Shown: positions 1 to 12,560, numbered from the stretch's first letter. The stretch: 64,000 bases of DNA from Aquilaria yunnanensis (GCA_039654915.1 JBDJPA010000012.1:2232001-2296000), one strand, 5' to 3'. Notes: a model not told the origin generated them from the sequence alone. Numbers and translations: made by a program.

Positions 1-1
1 T

Positions 2-862
2 CTCAAAGATCTTGGATTATTGAGTTATTTTCTTGGCATAGAGGCCATTCATGACCAACATGGTTTAGTGCTCTCTCAGCAAAAATACATCCTAGAACTA
101 TTGGCAAAGACTCAGATGACCAAGGCTAAACCAGTAGCTACACCAATGACAACAAGTGAAAAATTATATCGAGACAAAGGTGACGCTTTTTCTGATCCTA
201 CACTATTTCGGAGCACGATTGGAACTCTTCAGTACATCACTTTAACTCGCCCAGATATCTTTTATGCGGTGAATAAAGTATGCCAATTTATGCAAGCTCC
301 CACAGTTGCTCACTGGATTGCTATCAAACGAATCCTACGCTACTTGGTCTATACAGTAAACCTTGGTCCTCGCATTCATCGTAACTCCTCATTAATACTT
401 GCTGCATTCTCCGACTCGGATTGGGCGGGATGTCTTGATGATAGAAGGTCCACCAGTGGGTATGCTGTGTTTCTCGGTTCGAACTTACTCTCTTGGAGCT
501 CACGGAAACAGCAAACTGTTTCAAGATCAAGTACTGAAGCTGAATATCGGGGATTGGCTAATTCGACAACTGAACTAACATGGCTGCAGATCTTGCTTCG
601 TGAACTTGGTGTATATCTACCTCGGTCACCTGTGTTATGGTGCGATAACCTTGGGGCTATATACATGACTGCCAATCCTGTCTTCCATGCTCGAACAAAA
701 CATATCGAAGTTGACTTTCACTTCGTTCGTGAAAAAGTTGCTCAGCGGGACCTTGATGTTCGGTTTGTTTCAACAAGGGATCAGTTAGCTGACATTCTCA
801 CCAAGCCGCTTACATCTAAGGCTTTCTCTCGTCTGAGGTACAATCTCAATGTTCATCCATGA
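2..862 (+). mobile_element. Ty1/copia Pol, 3' end: reverse transcriptase tail and RNase H
   Basis: The reading frame is open from the window edge, so the polyprotein continues to the left. It begins in the last third of the copia reverse transcriptase (LLSYFLGIE, then LTRPDIFYAVN and a conserved RILRYL block) and continues into RNase H. RNase H signatures are FSDSDWAGC with D residues, STSGYAVFLG, the STEAEYRGLA block, WCDNLGAIYM and the ARTKHIEVDFHFVRE block, ending with DILTKPL before the stop at 860-862. This order and the terminal position of RNase H are diagnostic of Ty1/copia Pol. The enzyme makes cDNA from element RNA and degrades the RNA strand in the virus-like particle. No stop or frameshift is seen in the visible part; the rest lies outside the window. 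Confidence 0.95.
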
Positions 863-882
863 CCCTTGAAATTGAAGGGGCC

Positions 883-1112
883 TGTTGAAGAACAAAAGGA
901 CCTGCCACGTGGAACACCAGCAAACCTCAACCACAATCCTGTTCGTGATAAACACTTAGGCTAAAGAGCTTAGTTATCCTTTCTATTATGATAACACTTG
1001 TTGTATCTATCTCCATCTTGTTTAATCTTCTATACTTATCTTGTACATTATTATAAATGAGAAGAAGCCTCATAGAGGCATGTGTGCGGCAATATTACTA
1101 TCTTTTTTTACA
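883..1112 (+). repeat. 3' LTR of the copia element
   Basis: A purine-rich tract (871-880, ending AAGGGG) follows the pol stop by about 10 bases and is the expected plus-strand primer. The LTR then starts TGTTGAAGAAC at 883 and ends TTTTTTTACA at about 1112, giving TG...CA ends and a short copia-type length of about 230 bp. A TATA-like box (ATTATAAATGAG) lies at about 1051-1062. The 5' LTR is outside the window, so neither the end nor the TSD can be confirmed by comparison. Confidence 0.7.
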
Positions 1113-1589
1113 TAACTAACCCTAAAATGGTAAAATTGTATTTTTAGTTTTTAAGCTTTAACGTAAAATACATACTGCCCCCCCTTAAAATTCGTCAAAA
1201 TAACTTTATAAGAACTGAAGTTAAAAAAAGAAAAACTTATCTTTGGCCGATCCATTTTTAAAACACTTTATCCACCAACTATGCTTTTATATGTAAAAAA
1301 AATATAATAATAGATCTATATTTCTTCCTTGAAAAGTTCGGATTGATACTGGGAAGTAACTATTTAAGCAGTCTTTAATTTAGCAAATCTCATTGAAATG
1401 GTTTCTCATCCTGAACAAGAGAACCTTAAATTCAGGAGCTTTTTAATTTTTGGCTTTCTAATTTGTTGTAATGTTATCAGTGACAATAAAAACAGAGGAA
1501 AATAACTAGGATTTTAAAGATGAACCAAATATATAAAGAAAGAAAAGGTTCCAGCCCCAATAATTCTATAAATATAAGGCAAGCATAAG
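1113..1589. other. AT-rich intergenic DNA, nothing recognised
   Basis: Flank of the copia element. No open reading frame of note and no repeat structure that I can define. A short run of seven C precedes an AT-rich stretch near 1180. Confidence 0.6.
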
Positions 1590-1935
1590 AATATTAAATG
1601 GTAGGAATTTCCCGTTTGTTCAGAGAATATTTCATAGCATAATTTTTAAACTAGTTCTTAAAAGTTAACTCTTAGCTACTCAAACATTTCACAATATTTA
1701 AATGAGTCAAAACTTTGTAGTTGACTATACATCCACATTGTTGATACTTTTTATTTTTATATTAATCATTGTTGTTGAGCAACCATCTTTAATAGTTGTC
1801 ATCGATCCTTTATTTTAAAACTGTAGTGTCATTTTATCTATATAAATTGATTTAATCTTACTTGTATCAATTGAACCCAATTTGATTAGGATTTGTTCTA
1901 AAGCTTTTTTTAGAGCGTTGTTGGGATTTGTGGAA
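1590..1935 (+). repeat. Dispersed direct repeat, copy 1
   Basis: This stretch matches 6165-6505 in the same orientation over about 330 bp. Shared landmarks are the AATTTCATA/GCATAATT region, CTACTCAAACATTTCACAA, ATTTAAATGAGT, a TTGATTAGGATTTGTT block and an AG(A/G)GCGTTGTT-like end. Divergence is substantial, with many substitutions and small indels, so the pair is old. It belongs to an unidentified repeat family; no coding content. Confidence 0.6.
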
Positions 1936-3432
1936 GAGTGGAGGTAATGTAGGTGGTGAAAAAAATGGAGGGTGGCGAAAGGTACAAAAGTTTGTTGGTA
2001 CTATGAATATTATGAACACATGTCTAATTAGACTTAGTGATTATTTTACAATTTTACCTCCCCCCCTTGATTTTTCTTCTCAAAGAGTCTCTCTCTCTCT
2101 CTCTCTAATTGTCGTCGTTCTTTTCCCTTCTTTGTTCCAGCGATCTTGCTGCCAATCGTCGATGCTCTTTGTTCTAGATTAAGTTGGCGACTGCTAGAGT
2201 AAGGGAAAAAAGTGATGGATTCTAGGAATGATGAGATTGGGTGCTCGATTCTAGAGATTGGAGGGGCTCGATCGGAGGAGAATGGGTTGATTGGATGGGA
2301 GATTCAGTGCTCGATTAGAGGACGGCACCTGCAGGATCGTCATGGCACTCATCATCAATGACTTGTGTCATCGTTTCAGTTCTCAATTCAAGCAAATTAG
2401 TAGGATGGGATCATCAAAATTGTCCTTATTTGGTCCTCTTCTTCCGCCAGCAGAGTGAGATATCAGGGTTGGGCAATAGAAGGATGCAAGGTCGGGTTTC
2501 TTTGAGGGAGAGAGAGTTGGGCTATAGGGAGATTAGGTTGAGGGCAAGAAGTGACAAGGAGATTAGGTCGAAGTAGAGAAGCGATGAGGAGGTTAGTTGA
2601 CAAGGAGGTCTGGTAAGAGGTAACGAGCGGCAGAGATAGGCAGAGGGAGTATATCCAAGTGTCCAAAAATTTTGTTACACACTTGTATACATTTTTTTAG
2701 ATGTTTTTATATATTCATTTAAACTCTTTGATTTGTTCTTTAGGCACTTTTAATTTTGAAGATAACGAATTTTTTACATATTATTATAGTTATTTTTATA
2801 TATTTCATCACATAATTTTGCATTGTTATTTTGGCACTTTTACTTATTGATTCAAACACTTTCATTTTTTAAGATAATAAATTATTTGCATATTACTTAG
2901 ACACTTTTACATAATTTTGTATATGCTTTAACATATTATTCAAACACTTCTATACGTTTATATATCATTTTGGCAGAGAACAAATAGTTTGCATATTATT
3001 GAAGAGAATAGATAGTATGTATATTATTTCAAATATTTATACATAATTATTTACACACTCTTCTCAATTGCTTTAGAGATTTTGTATATTTGTCTTTGAC
3101 ACTTATGTAGATGTGAATAATGACAGAAGATCTACAGGCAGCAGCAATCTAAGTAGCGGCAAGAATGAGGTACGATTTTTGAAACGAGAGAGAGTGGTGA
3201 GATATAATTTTGTCCATTTTTTTATTGAGGTAGATTATATATGAAGAGTTAAGGGTGGGTTAGTTTATCTAATTAGATATATGTGCATAGTATAATAATT
3301 AGTTTGCTGGAACGAAGATAATGGTGAAAATGATAAATTTGGAAACTTAGGGGTCAGGGTGTTAAATAAAAGAAACTTTGAATTGAAATTTGAATTTTTC
3401 TCATTTGTTCACATTTGCCATATAAAGCAATT
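1936..3432. other. Intergenic DNA with CT microsatellite and weak inverted symmetry
   Basis: A (CT)n tract lies at about 2085-2106. The flanks show weak inverted symmetry: CTAATTAGA near 2024 and near 3265, each with a CT/GA-rich tract and a GATCTTGCTGCC/GGCAGCAGC-like string further inside. This could be the worn ends of an old terminal-inverted-repeat element, but no TSD was found. Small ORFs here (1928-2182, 2358-2576) resemble no family I know. Confidence 0.3.
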
Positions 3433-6165
3433 TTGATTGCTGGTGACAGATTTCCTCCAAACATAAAATACTGATGACAAATTTGTACTTTTTAAAATGA
3501 TTAATAACAGATGTCTGCAAAAATAAAAAAAAATAATGACAGAATTACTTTATCATCTATAGTTTAGTAACAAATTTGTCTCTTTTGGCTTATATTTTTC
3601 TTAATATTTAAGAAATAAATTTATTTTGTAATAGTACTCTCGCATGGCAAGTAGAGCCACCAACTAGCTAACTAGTTGGTATTAAGATCAGAACATGTTG
3701 CACATTATTGAATCCCTAGCCACCTTACACTCTTTATAAGGTGAGCAATAAAGGGTGATTGAAGTCAACCTTCAGAAGTCTCTAAATCATTGGGTATGCA
3801 ATATATATGGATGTACACATGTTTTTCCACCAGGTTCCTCTAGCTTATCGTTGCACTATAGAATATTTCAGCCTTTATTTTTTTCACAAGTCGAAGGATA
3901 TCTAGCTTTTCAGGAATTCTTGAACAATAAATAGCAGTCAGTAAAATATACAAAGAACGTTAAAAAATTCTATCTTATACTATGTGTTGTAATAAATAAT
4001 AAGTGGATTGTCTCCCAAATTATTTGACACATTCTTTAATATGAGAAAAATTTGAAAATTTTTTTACACGTTGTAACCTCATTCTATAATAAAATAAGTA
4101 AAAGATGGCACATGTATACACCTTTTTTTTTTTCCCCAAAAGAATAGCGTGATCTTTCACAAGCTCTTAACGTTCTCAATGACCTAGCTATGTTTTTTTG
4201 TCGAAGAGAACTCTTCCTATGACACGTTATGGCAAGAATTAGTTTCATGCTTGCAAATCGTGACCCTAAACTTCAATGCATACCCTTCATAACTACAGAA
4301 CCATCTTTGGACACAATTTATTCGAACTGTAAACCTAACTCTCATAAATTACATAATTACTCTGGAAACGGAAAAACTAAGCATTGAATAGTTACTTTGG
4401 GACTTCTGTTAATGAATTAATGACCTTGTTAATTATCTGTGGATTCTCTCGTCAGCGCTCTGTCAAGAAGATCGCATTTTGAGGTAAGTTCCTATTGCTT
4501 CGACTGTTATTTGCAATTCGCATATATTGTTTGTATATTTTAACAATTGATTAATATTATGAACTTTATGCGTCGTAATTAACTCAGCTCAGTTTAGATT
4601 ACAAATGGGACGATAAAGGTGTGTTGACTGTGGATCACATCCGGTCGGTTGATGGTTGGAGAATACGTTGTGATTTGATCTGTCTCGTCGTGAATTCGAA
4701 AGTTAAAAATTTTCATCCGGGAAAACCTTTTATACATGTTGGATCTTTAGAGTCAAATTTATCCAAATTTTTATTTGAAGAGATATGATAAGCATGATCA
4801 TTTAGGTTATGACAAGTTTCTTTTTGTCTTTTTTTTTTCTCCCAAAGAAAGTGTAGGACTATGGTTAAGGTTTGGACCCTAATAGCTAGTTTGTGTGCAT
4901 TGTACCATGTGTTTTATGGTAATTGGATAAGCAATCATTAAGTGTAATGATTGGAATGAATATTGAGGTTCACCTACCTGAATGAATTTGGGTTCAGAAA
5001 AAATTTCTTTTCCCATGTTCTTTTTTATTCAGAATTATATTATAATGCTTTGAGAGTTTAAAAGATATATAGTATAATTTGAGATAAACTTGATGAAAGT
5101 ATGATTTTAACGGTCCTCATATCATACTCCTACAATTACTTTTTCTATCTTCATTAAAACAAAAAATCTCAATCATGTCCTATCTTCCTCTTTTCGAATC
5201 ACACATATTGACAGACGGCAGGCGACTGATTGAAAAAACTGTAGAAGCATGGGAAGAAAGGAGACAAAATTTGTGGTGGATCGAAGAAGAATTTGGTTGA
5301 GTCATTAGAGCAGGCAGTCGACGAGCCAACGGTGAAGACAAGTGTGCTGGTGTTGGAGATGGAGCAAGCCGGCAGAGGGGACGGTGATGAGCAAGATCCA
5401 TCCTCATCGGATTCTAAGTCCTTCGATCAATGAGTGAGATCGACGGACGCAAGAGTGTGCAGCTTCCAATTGTTTTTAATAGCGAGGTGTAGGTGGGCTT
5501 GGCAGGGTGGCGGTGGGTAGAGCATCGTGTTTCATGTGAAAGAAAAGAAGCACAAAGATGATTTTATTTTTTCAAACACCTTTTCATACCTCATATGTTT
5601 TTTCAAATAAACCCATAATATATTTTTTTAGGTACACATATGTTCATACACTAAAAATAATACGTAATAGGAAAATTATATGTATATCCAAATAATGTGA
5701 GAACAATTTTAGTACTAAAGTATGACATGTACAATACATAAAGATAATTGTATAAAATTTATTTTAATGTTAATTTATATCATGTCAATATTTTCAGTTA
5801 GAGTTAATGATGAAATTGGTAGAAGGGACCTGATTAGGATTTGCTATATGATGTAAGGTACTTGAATAGTATAACTTTAAGGTTAGATACTTATTTAAGA
5901 CATGAAAATAAGTTAGGTGACCGTTTACAGAATTTATCCTCTATCATTCACTAACCAATATTTCCTTAAGAAAAAAGAAAAGAAAAGAAAATAAGATAAC
6001 TTGATAACCAACATCATGTTCGATTTGAAATTACTTAACCTCAATTTTATGGGTAAAATGGGCAAATTTATTACTAAACTATAGAAAGTGGGGTAAATTT
6101 GTCACTAAACTTTTTTTACAGGCAAATTTGTTATTAATATTTTCAGCATTTTTACCACTAACCAT
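3433..6165. mobile_element. Possible old MULE-like element with about 150-bp inverted repeats
   Basis: The left end (3433-3604) and the reverse complement of the right end (about 6030-6165) align over roughly 150 bp. Shared blocks are ATTAATAACA, GACA(A/G)A(A/T)TTAC, CTATAGTTTAGTAA and AAATTTG. Long inverted repeats and a non-coding interior suggest a non-autonomous MULE, but no TSD could be read and the outer limits are approximate. The interior (3605-6029) is AT-rich, with one GC-richer patch at about 5200-5530 and no recognisable gene. Confidence 0.4.
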
Positions 6166-6505
6166 TAAATATTATGTATATTCCATTTGGTTGAAGAAAA
6201 TTTCATGACATAATTCTTAAACCAGTCTTTAAAAATTTTCTCTTTAACCCCTACCTACTTAAACATTTCACAACATTTAAATGAGTTAAAATCCTGTATT
6301 TGACCACATATCTCATTATTGAGTTTTCTTGTTTTTACATTTCTCATTGTCAGTAAACAACCCTTTGCCATGGCAGCCATTGATTTTTTATTCAAGAATT
6401 GTAGTACTACTAGATTAGTCCCACTTGCTTGCATCAATCAAATCCTGTTTAATTAGAATTTGTTATAAGGAGTGTTTGCAGGAGCATTGTTAGATTTATT
6501 TTTAT
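6165..6505 (+). repeat. Dispersed direct repeat, copy 2
   Basis: Second copy of the repeat at 1590-1935, same orientation. It starts CCATTAAATATTATG and runs to AGGAGCATTGTTAG. It directly abuts the right inverted repeat of the preceding possible element. The next 240 bp contain a 79-codon open frame (6504-6743) that I do not recognise. Confidence 0.6.
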
Positions 6506-6924
6506 GAAATTTGAAGGCATTTTGTTGCATCACTGTCTTTTTCTTTTTTCCGATATCTATTATTCTCCTGAAACAGATGCATACTTTTCAAAAAAAGAAA
6601 TGCATGCTATTATCATTCTTTTTAATGCAAAATATTATGAAATAGATAAAGGTAATAATTATGATTATGCAAGTTTAGCATTTTACTTTGAAATTGCAAA
6701 CGATGTAATGTACATGCAAGCTTCTACGAAATTAATTGCATAATCTATATAAAATAATTGAGATAATTTAAGTAATTCCTTACTCCCCTACTCTCTTCTA
6801 TATGTGCGAAAACAAAAAAAAAATTAAAAATATGGTAAACTATTAATTTTTTTCCTTTTTGATATTTAGACTTATTATAATAGTAATGATATAAAAAGGA
6901 ATTTCGCTATCTAATTACTCTATA

Positions 6925-6956
6925 TACATATGCATGCATGCATAAGTACATGCATG

Positions 6957-6993
<37 letters not shown>

Positions 6994-7020
6994 GTATGTA
7001 TGTATGTATGTATGTGCATG
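6925..7020. repeat. Compound microsatellite (CA)n then (TATG)n
   Basis: GCATGCATGCAT motifs at 6931-6958 lead into about 15 CA units (6960-6990), followed by about six TATG units (6991-7015). Such compound arrays are usually length-polymorphic. Confidence 0.95.
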
Positions 7021-7159
7021 TGTGTAGGTAAAGTCCAAGGGGGTTCACTCTAATTTATTTTCGTATCCTAAATAGATACCTGATCTTAAGATTGATGTAT
7101 CAAAATATCTTATCTCTTATTATGTGTCCCAATTAAATATTTTCTACAAATTTTAATGT

Positions 7160-8530
7160 TAAATCTGACGGAAAAAGTTGATGTGTCATAAAAGATATTA
7201 AAACAAATATTAGGATAACACTTCTAATCCTTTAACTTTTCTTATCAACAATTTTAAACCTTAAACTTCTCTCATGGCTTCCTTCTCCTCTTCTTCCTCT
7301 TATTCACCACCACCTCCTCCTATTTTCTGGCCACCATCATTCGTAAAATTCACAGGTAGATGGCTCGGTTCTGTAGAGTATAGACTGGAAATCAATAACC
7401 CTATGATTTGAGTACTCAATTTCACATGATTTGGTTTAATTTTGGTTCAAATCAAATTTAGGTTTGTTTAAATTATTTAAGAACTCCATCTCTAGTGACC
7501 TCTGAGTATACAATAGCTTAGCTTTGTTCCTATCAAAGTACCACACCAAATAGCTTCATCTTCATTCACAGCTCGGAGATAACCATGGCTTTGTTTTCTT
7601 TATCAAACTTGTTTTCCTTCTTTTGTCTTCAAAGTTGTTGCCACATCTGCTGAGCTTGCAACCATTCTAAATGTATTTTTCTACCTAAAAACTCATCGAT
7701 ATGTCTCTTTCAATGGTTGCCCAAACGATAGAAGGCTGCTTCGAATTCAAATCTTTGGCATCTCTATTGAATGAGTTGGTTTCTGTAATTTGCCATTTTC
7801 TTGCGTCTTTGAATACCCTTTTTCTACAATGCAGGATACAATGTAAAGGTGATTATGGATAAGGGTGAGTCAGAGGACTGCCCAGTGAATATGTTCAAGA
7901 AAAAGGTATTGAAAGCTGGGGAAATCCAAGGTGCAAGCAACAGAGGTACTTGACAAGGTTAGGACAAAAAGAAGTGCAAGAATTATGATCAATTGGGAAT
8001 GGTGAAAGGAAGATGATGTTCCTTTTTGACCAACTTGTGTAAATCTAATGAATTTTCGATGGTGATGTTATGAGGTCTTTGTTCCTCAATTAATTTGTAT
8101 CATTGCAATCCACCAAATCTCCAAGACGAACAGAGCTAAGCCTTTGAAGTAGTTGATCCTAAAGAATGTGGGTTTGGTGAAAAGATATGAGTGGCGACAA
8201 TGGAGAAGATTTAAGGTTTGGTGGTTATAGAGATAATTGTCGAATGGAATAGAGAAATCTTAGCATAAAATTAAAAAAAAGGGTTTGTTAAAAAGACAAA
8301 TTCTATAGAAATGATAAGAATTTGCTCAATTAATTGTCATGATTTTGGAAGGCCATCGGGCCAGAGATGATGACAAAAAGCCAAGATGATGAAGGTGTAG
8401 AGGTAAGGGTAAAAAAAAGGAGGAAAAGGGGAACGAAGAGGTCATCGAAAAAGTTTAAGGTTTATAGTTGGTGATCTAAAAAGTTTAATTTTTTTATGGA
8501 CAATTTTCCGCCAAATCTACATATTTTTTT
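7160..8530. mobile_element. Possible non-autonomous TIR element
   Basis: About 7220-7285 and the reverse complement of about 8440-8510 share TTAACTTTT, ATCA.CAA and AAACCTTAAACTT in order; a GACGGAAAAA/GGCGGAAAAT pair sits further out (7168 and about 8520). The ends look like diverged TIRs. The interior has GC-richer, exon-like patches (7270-7340, 7560-7660) but no open frame that I recognise. No TSD was identified, so limits are approximate. Confidence 0.35.
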
Positions 8531-8559
8531 GCGTTCATCCTCTTGCATCACCCGTTCAA

Positions 8560-8953
8560 GTTTTGGAAATGACCATGGGGCTTGAGTCTCTACCTAGGAT
8601 CTAGTTTTTTTCTGGCGAGCCTGCACAAATTTATTGCCAACAAGAGACAATCTGAATATGAGAAGGATTCAAGTAGTGTCTTAATGCCTTATTTGCAAAG
8701 ACGGGACATATTCTGTTCACCATATCTTCATAGAATGTCGTTTATCACGCATGGTTCATTGTCTATTGGACTTGGAGATTCTTCCTCTCCTTGAGGACTA
8801 GTGTGGCTGTTCGCACTCTGTTGCTGGTTTTACTGGTTCAATAGAAATACAACAGTCCATGAATCAACCTGTTAAACTCCTTCTTGGTTGGCAGTCAGCG
8901 TCCAACTATGGCTAGAGGGCTAGCAAAAGCGAACCATTCTACACAAAATCATC
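8560..8953 (+). pseudogene. LINE ORF2 fragment, zinc-finger-like region (left half)
   Basis: In broken frames this encodes remnants of the cysteine-rich zf-RVT region found after reverse transcriptase in plant L1-type LINEs: a LPTRDNLNMRR-like string, CLICKDGTYSVHHIFIEC (C..C....H...C spacing), then a linker leading to the RNase H start. Stops interrupt it. The fragment continues at 10196 after the solo LTR insertion. The 5' end of the LINE is missing or unrecognisable, as is usual for 5'-truncated copies. Confidence 0.6.
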
Positions 8954-8958
8954 CTGGG

Positions 8959-10190
8959 TGTTGGCCCAAGTGCAACCAAGAGGGGGGTGAATTGGTTATA
9001 TTAAAAACTTTAGTAAAATCAAATTTTACAACTAAATTTACTTAACCAAAAATTAAGAACAAACTAAGCAAGTATAAGGAAAATATAAAGCAAAATATAA
9101 AGAGAGACAAGGAAAAAGTGCACCGGGATTTATAGAGGTTTAACTCCACCAACCGGAGTCTACGTCATCTCCTCAAGCTTGCCTACTTGAGATTTCCTCC
9201 ACTATCTCTTGATCAAGATTACAATGGTGTTTTCTTCAAGATTCACACCCAATCAATCTCTAGTTTTCTCCAAGGCTCACTAGAAACCACTTTCTAGTTT
9301 TCTTCTAGGCTTACTAGAAACCACTCCACAGTCAAAAGATTCTAAGACTTTGAATGTTTACAAACTCACAAGCTCACACAATAGCACTCAAGTTAGATAT
9401 ACAAGTGAAAGCATTTGATGATGAATTTTTGGTGAACACTTTGATGAGTATTTGATGATGAATCTTTGATCTTATTGCTAAGTTTTTTCCCAAAGTATTT
9501 CTCCATGTTTTTATACTCATTTGGGGGCTAAAGAGACATTGGAAACCTGCTAGAGTCGTCTGGAAAAGTTTCACAAATTCTGGTGACTGTTACTCTGTTT
9601 TTTTGTGCAAAAGAGGAAAAGTTCCAGACTTCGCATTAAGTTTCGAGTTTAACTAGTTAAACTCGATTTCGCCTTCCAACGGTCAAAAAAGGCTTGAGAC
9701 AAGTCATAAAAAGTTCTATCATAGTGTCCAGGTGGCGTCCTCTGATTCGTTCGCGTGCTATTTAAAAATCTGGCTGAAATCGTGCCAATCGAATGATTTT
9801 GAGGAAAGCTTTCAGACTTGCGAATAACAGGTTAAACTCAGAGTTTAACACGTTAACTGATGTTTCTAAAAGTTACAGAATTTTCAGACTATGGATTAAG
9901 CCAATTTAACGCATTAAAGCATAGACTTGGGAGCAACTTAGAAACACTTGTCATTTGTAAAACAAACTTGATTCAAACATTAACATATTTTGATGACCTA
10001 CCAAATTCTTTTTAAAAACAAGTTTTATCATCAAACTTAAAACATATTTTTTGAAATAACACTTGAAATCCTTGAAATTTAAGCACAACTTTAACAAATC
10101 TATTTTGACCCAATAAAATAAGATTAAACATAATAACACAATACATTTGTCATCATCAAAATTAAATATTTTCTTGGAACAAATCCAACA
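8959..10190. mobile_element. Solo LTR (1232 bp) inserted in a LINE
   Basis: Begins TGTTGGCCCAAGTGCAACC and ends GGAACAAATCCAACA, giving TGTTGG...CCAACA inverted ends. It is flanked by an identical 5-bp TSD, CTGGG, at 8954-8958 and 10191-10195. The LINE reading resumes directly after it, so the empty site can be deduced. No internal retrotransposon domain is present, so this is a solo LTR left by LTR-LTR recombination. Superfamily is undetermined. It contains palindromes built on GAGTTTAAC (see findings). Confidence 0.85.
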
Positions 10191-10195
10191 CTGGG

Positions 10196-10716
10196 CAACC
10201 TGGGTGGTTCCAAGGGGGTAAGGCCATTGAAGGGGGTTATAAAGCATGGAAGAAGGAAGGCAAATATGCATCTATTAGAGTTGTAGGTCAAGACCATGAG
10301 GGACAAGTTTGTTTTGGTTTATCTTATGGTTTCTCTTACAACTACTCTGATTTTCTGTTTTTGAAGACACTAGCAATTTTGTGGAGTTTAAAGGAGGTTT
10401 GTTGATAGGAGGTCAAACAAGTATTGATTGAGTCGGATTCTCAAGTTTTGGTATTTGAAATTTTAAGCTCTCATGATCCTTGCTTATTTTATTTTAGATC
10501 TCTTATTAATGAGATTAGGTGTCTTGGTTATTTCTTTTCGTCTTGCTTATTCTTTTTTATTATGCGTCTTGTTAATGACGTCACTCATGTTCTTACCCTG
10601 AAAGAGTTTAGATCACTCAAAAAGACATTTTTTTGGTAAGATTTCCCCTTCATGGCTTTGTAGCACTCTTTTGGCTGATGAATAAATATTTTCTTGTGCA
10701 TTGCTTAAAAAAAAAA
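10196..10716 (+). pseudogene. LINE RNase H-like C-terminus and poly(A) tail (right half)
   Basis: After the solo LTR the frame gives a C-terminal RNase H-like domain (RVT_3 type) as found in plant LINEs: WFQGGKAIEGGYKAWKKEGK, FLKTLAILWSLKEV, a catalytic-type VLIESDSQVLVFEI block and a final RLVNDVTHVLTLKEF. Stops occur near 10405. An AATAAA (10681-10686) and a terminal A tract (10707-10716) mark the retrotransposition end. The element is inactive. Confidence 0.7.
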
Positions 10717-10718
10717 GT

Positions 10719-11209
10719 TTTAACTTTTTTCTTTTTACTGTTATACTTTACTAGAAAAAAAAGTTACAAATAACATAAAGAAAAAAAATTTCTTATATAA
10801 GACATAACATAAACTCTAATTGAACACATAATATAACAGTCTTTGTTCAATTGGAGTAAGATATATCTGATCCACATAAAAGTTGAAATTTCATCTCTAG
10901 TCAGTTGGTTGGTACATCGTCATAGTTCTTATGCATAAAAGGAGATCACCCAATTAAAGTTTGGCAACAAAAGTAGGACAGCTTACAATTATATATTATA
11001 CTATATTCTAAAAGAGGATGTGATTTCACTGTCCATTAACAGTGACTACTGTAGATGAACAATTCCGTGTCCTTTTTATTTTTTGCTTTTGTGTCTTTTT
11101 TTTTGCTGTTTAGGTTTGAATTTGCTCTTTTTTGCGTTGGATCCTCTTTCTGCAAGATGCTCAACTTGCTAGGGGTCTATGTTGCAATTTTCTTGGTTTT
11201 AGTCTGTCT
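10719..11209. other. Intergenic DNA, nothing recognised
   Basis: AT-rich sequence between the LINE tail and the dispersed repeat B. No supported gene or repeat boundary. Confidence 0.6.
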
Positions 11210-12560
11210 CACATTTATTTTGGTTAAAACACAGTTTTAGTCCATAACTTTATAAGTTTTCCATTTTAGGCTCTAATTTATGTTCATGTTACATTTTAGT
11301 CTCTAAAATTTATAACTATTTAATCAGATCTTCTATTTGCTCTCTTGGCCCCCAAGTTTTTTTTTTTTGTGTTTCTTATGTACTATCTTCTAAAGTGAGA
11401 CATTGGTGGTCATATTTGTTTATTTTTTTTGTTAAACCATTTTTTAACTTCATTAAGTTAATTATTAAATCCTTAATACCTAAAATTTTTCTATTTTTGT
11501 CCTGATTTTAATTTTTTATTGATTTTCTTTATTATTGTTTTCTAAAATGAAACTTTAGTCATTATAATTTGCCTACTTTTGGCCTGGTTTTGGTTGATTC
11601 AGCTTTAGTCAGTTTTTTTAATTTCTTTTCTTTTTATCTTTGTTAAGTTAATGGTTAGGCTGTTAATTGATTAACATATATTAAACATAGTTTTGATTTT
11701 TGGTATTTTATTTATCATTATTGATTATTTAGTTTAGTAAAACAATTTGGTTCATAATTGTTAAATTTGAAAGTAAATTTTTCTAGATAATTTTTTCATC
11801 AATATTAAAAATTAGTTTTTGAGTTAATAAGAGATGAAAATTTCTAGTGAATTGTTTTCTAATTAATAAAAAAAATATGCATTGTTTTGAAACATGTATC
11901 ATGCTTTTTTTAGTAGTACTATTATTAAAATTTATTACAAAAAATATCTACAACAACGTGCTGGTCATCAAACCTCTCCATTTATTCTATTGGTCTTTAA
12001 TTTTTTTGATTTACTGTCTTTTAAAGCAAAATCTTGGCAACCATTATTTGTTTCTTTTTTTTTTTTTTAAATCAACCATAGTGACTTTGTTTAACATTTT
12101 TTTTATTTATTATTATATTCTAAAACAAAAATTTAGTCACTATGAGTTGTCTACTTTTTGTATGGCTCAAATTGATTCGTTTTAGCTAATATTTTCATTA
12201 ATTTTTTTCCTTTATTAAGTTGATGGTTAAGCCTTTAATTCATGAAATATTTATATTTACTATCTTGGTCTGAAGACCATTTTTTGATATGTTTTATTTG
12301 TTAATCATTAATCCCACTTTTTGTCAAATTCCGCTCTTTATCTTTTATTTTTAATTGTTTCATATTATTTCTCTTTTCTAAAATAAAATTTTAGTCTTCA
12401 CAGTTTATCTCTTGATATTTAAATTTTTTCTTTTGCTCTCTTAGTCCCAAAGCTTTACCTTAACTTTTTATCTTGGTTCTTGCTTTTCTTTTTTCATGTT
12501 TATAAACTCCTTTTCTTCATCAATGATCCCTATTTTTTATATTCATATTTAATATTGATA
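11210..12560 (+). repeat. Dispersed repeat family B, longest copy
   Basis: T-rich sequence built of phrases such as TTTTAGTCCATAACTTT, GCTCTCTTGGCCCCCAAG, TTAGTCACTATGATTTG and CATTAAGTTAATG. The same ordered phrases occur at 18640-19242 plus 20058-20330 and at 48890-49200. Within this copy some phrases recur several times, suggesting internal duplication. The ORF at 11847-12185 falls inside it and is not a gene. Confidence 0.6.

Noticed and set aside
11847..12185. 112-codon hydrophobic ORF
   Set aside because: T-rich repeat B gives F/L/I-rich frames by composition.
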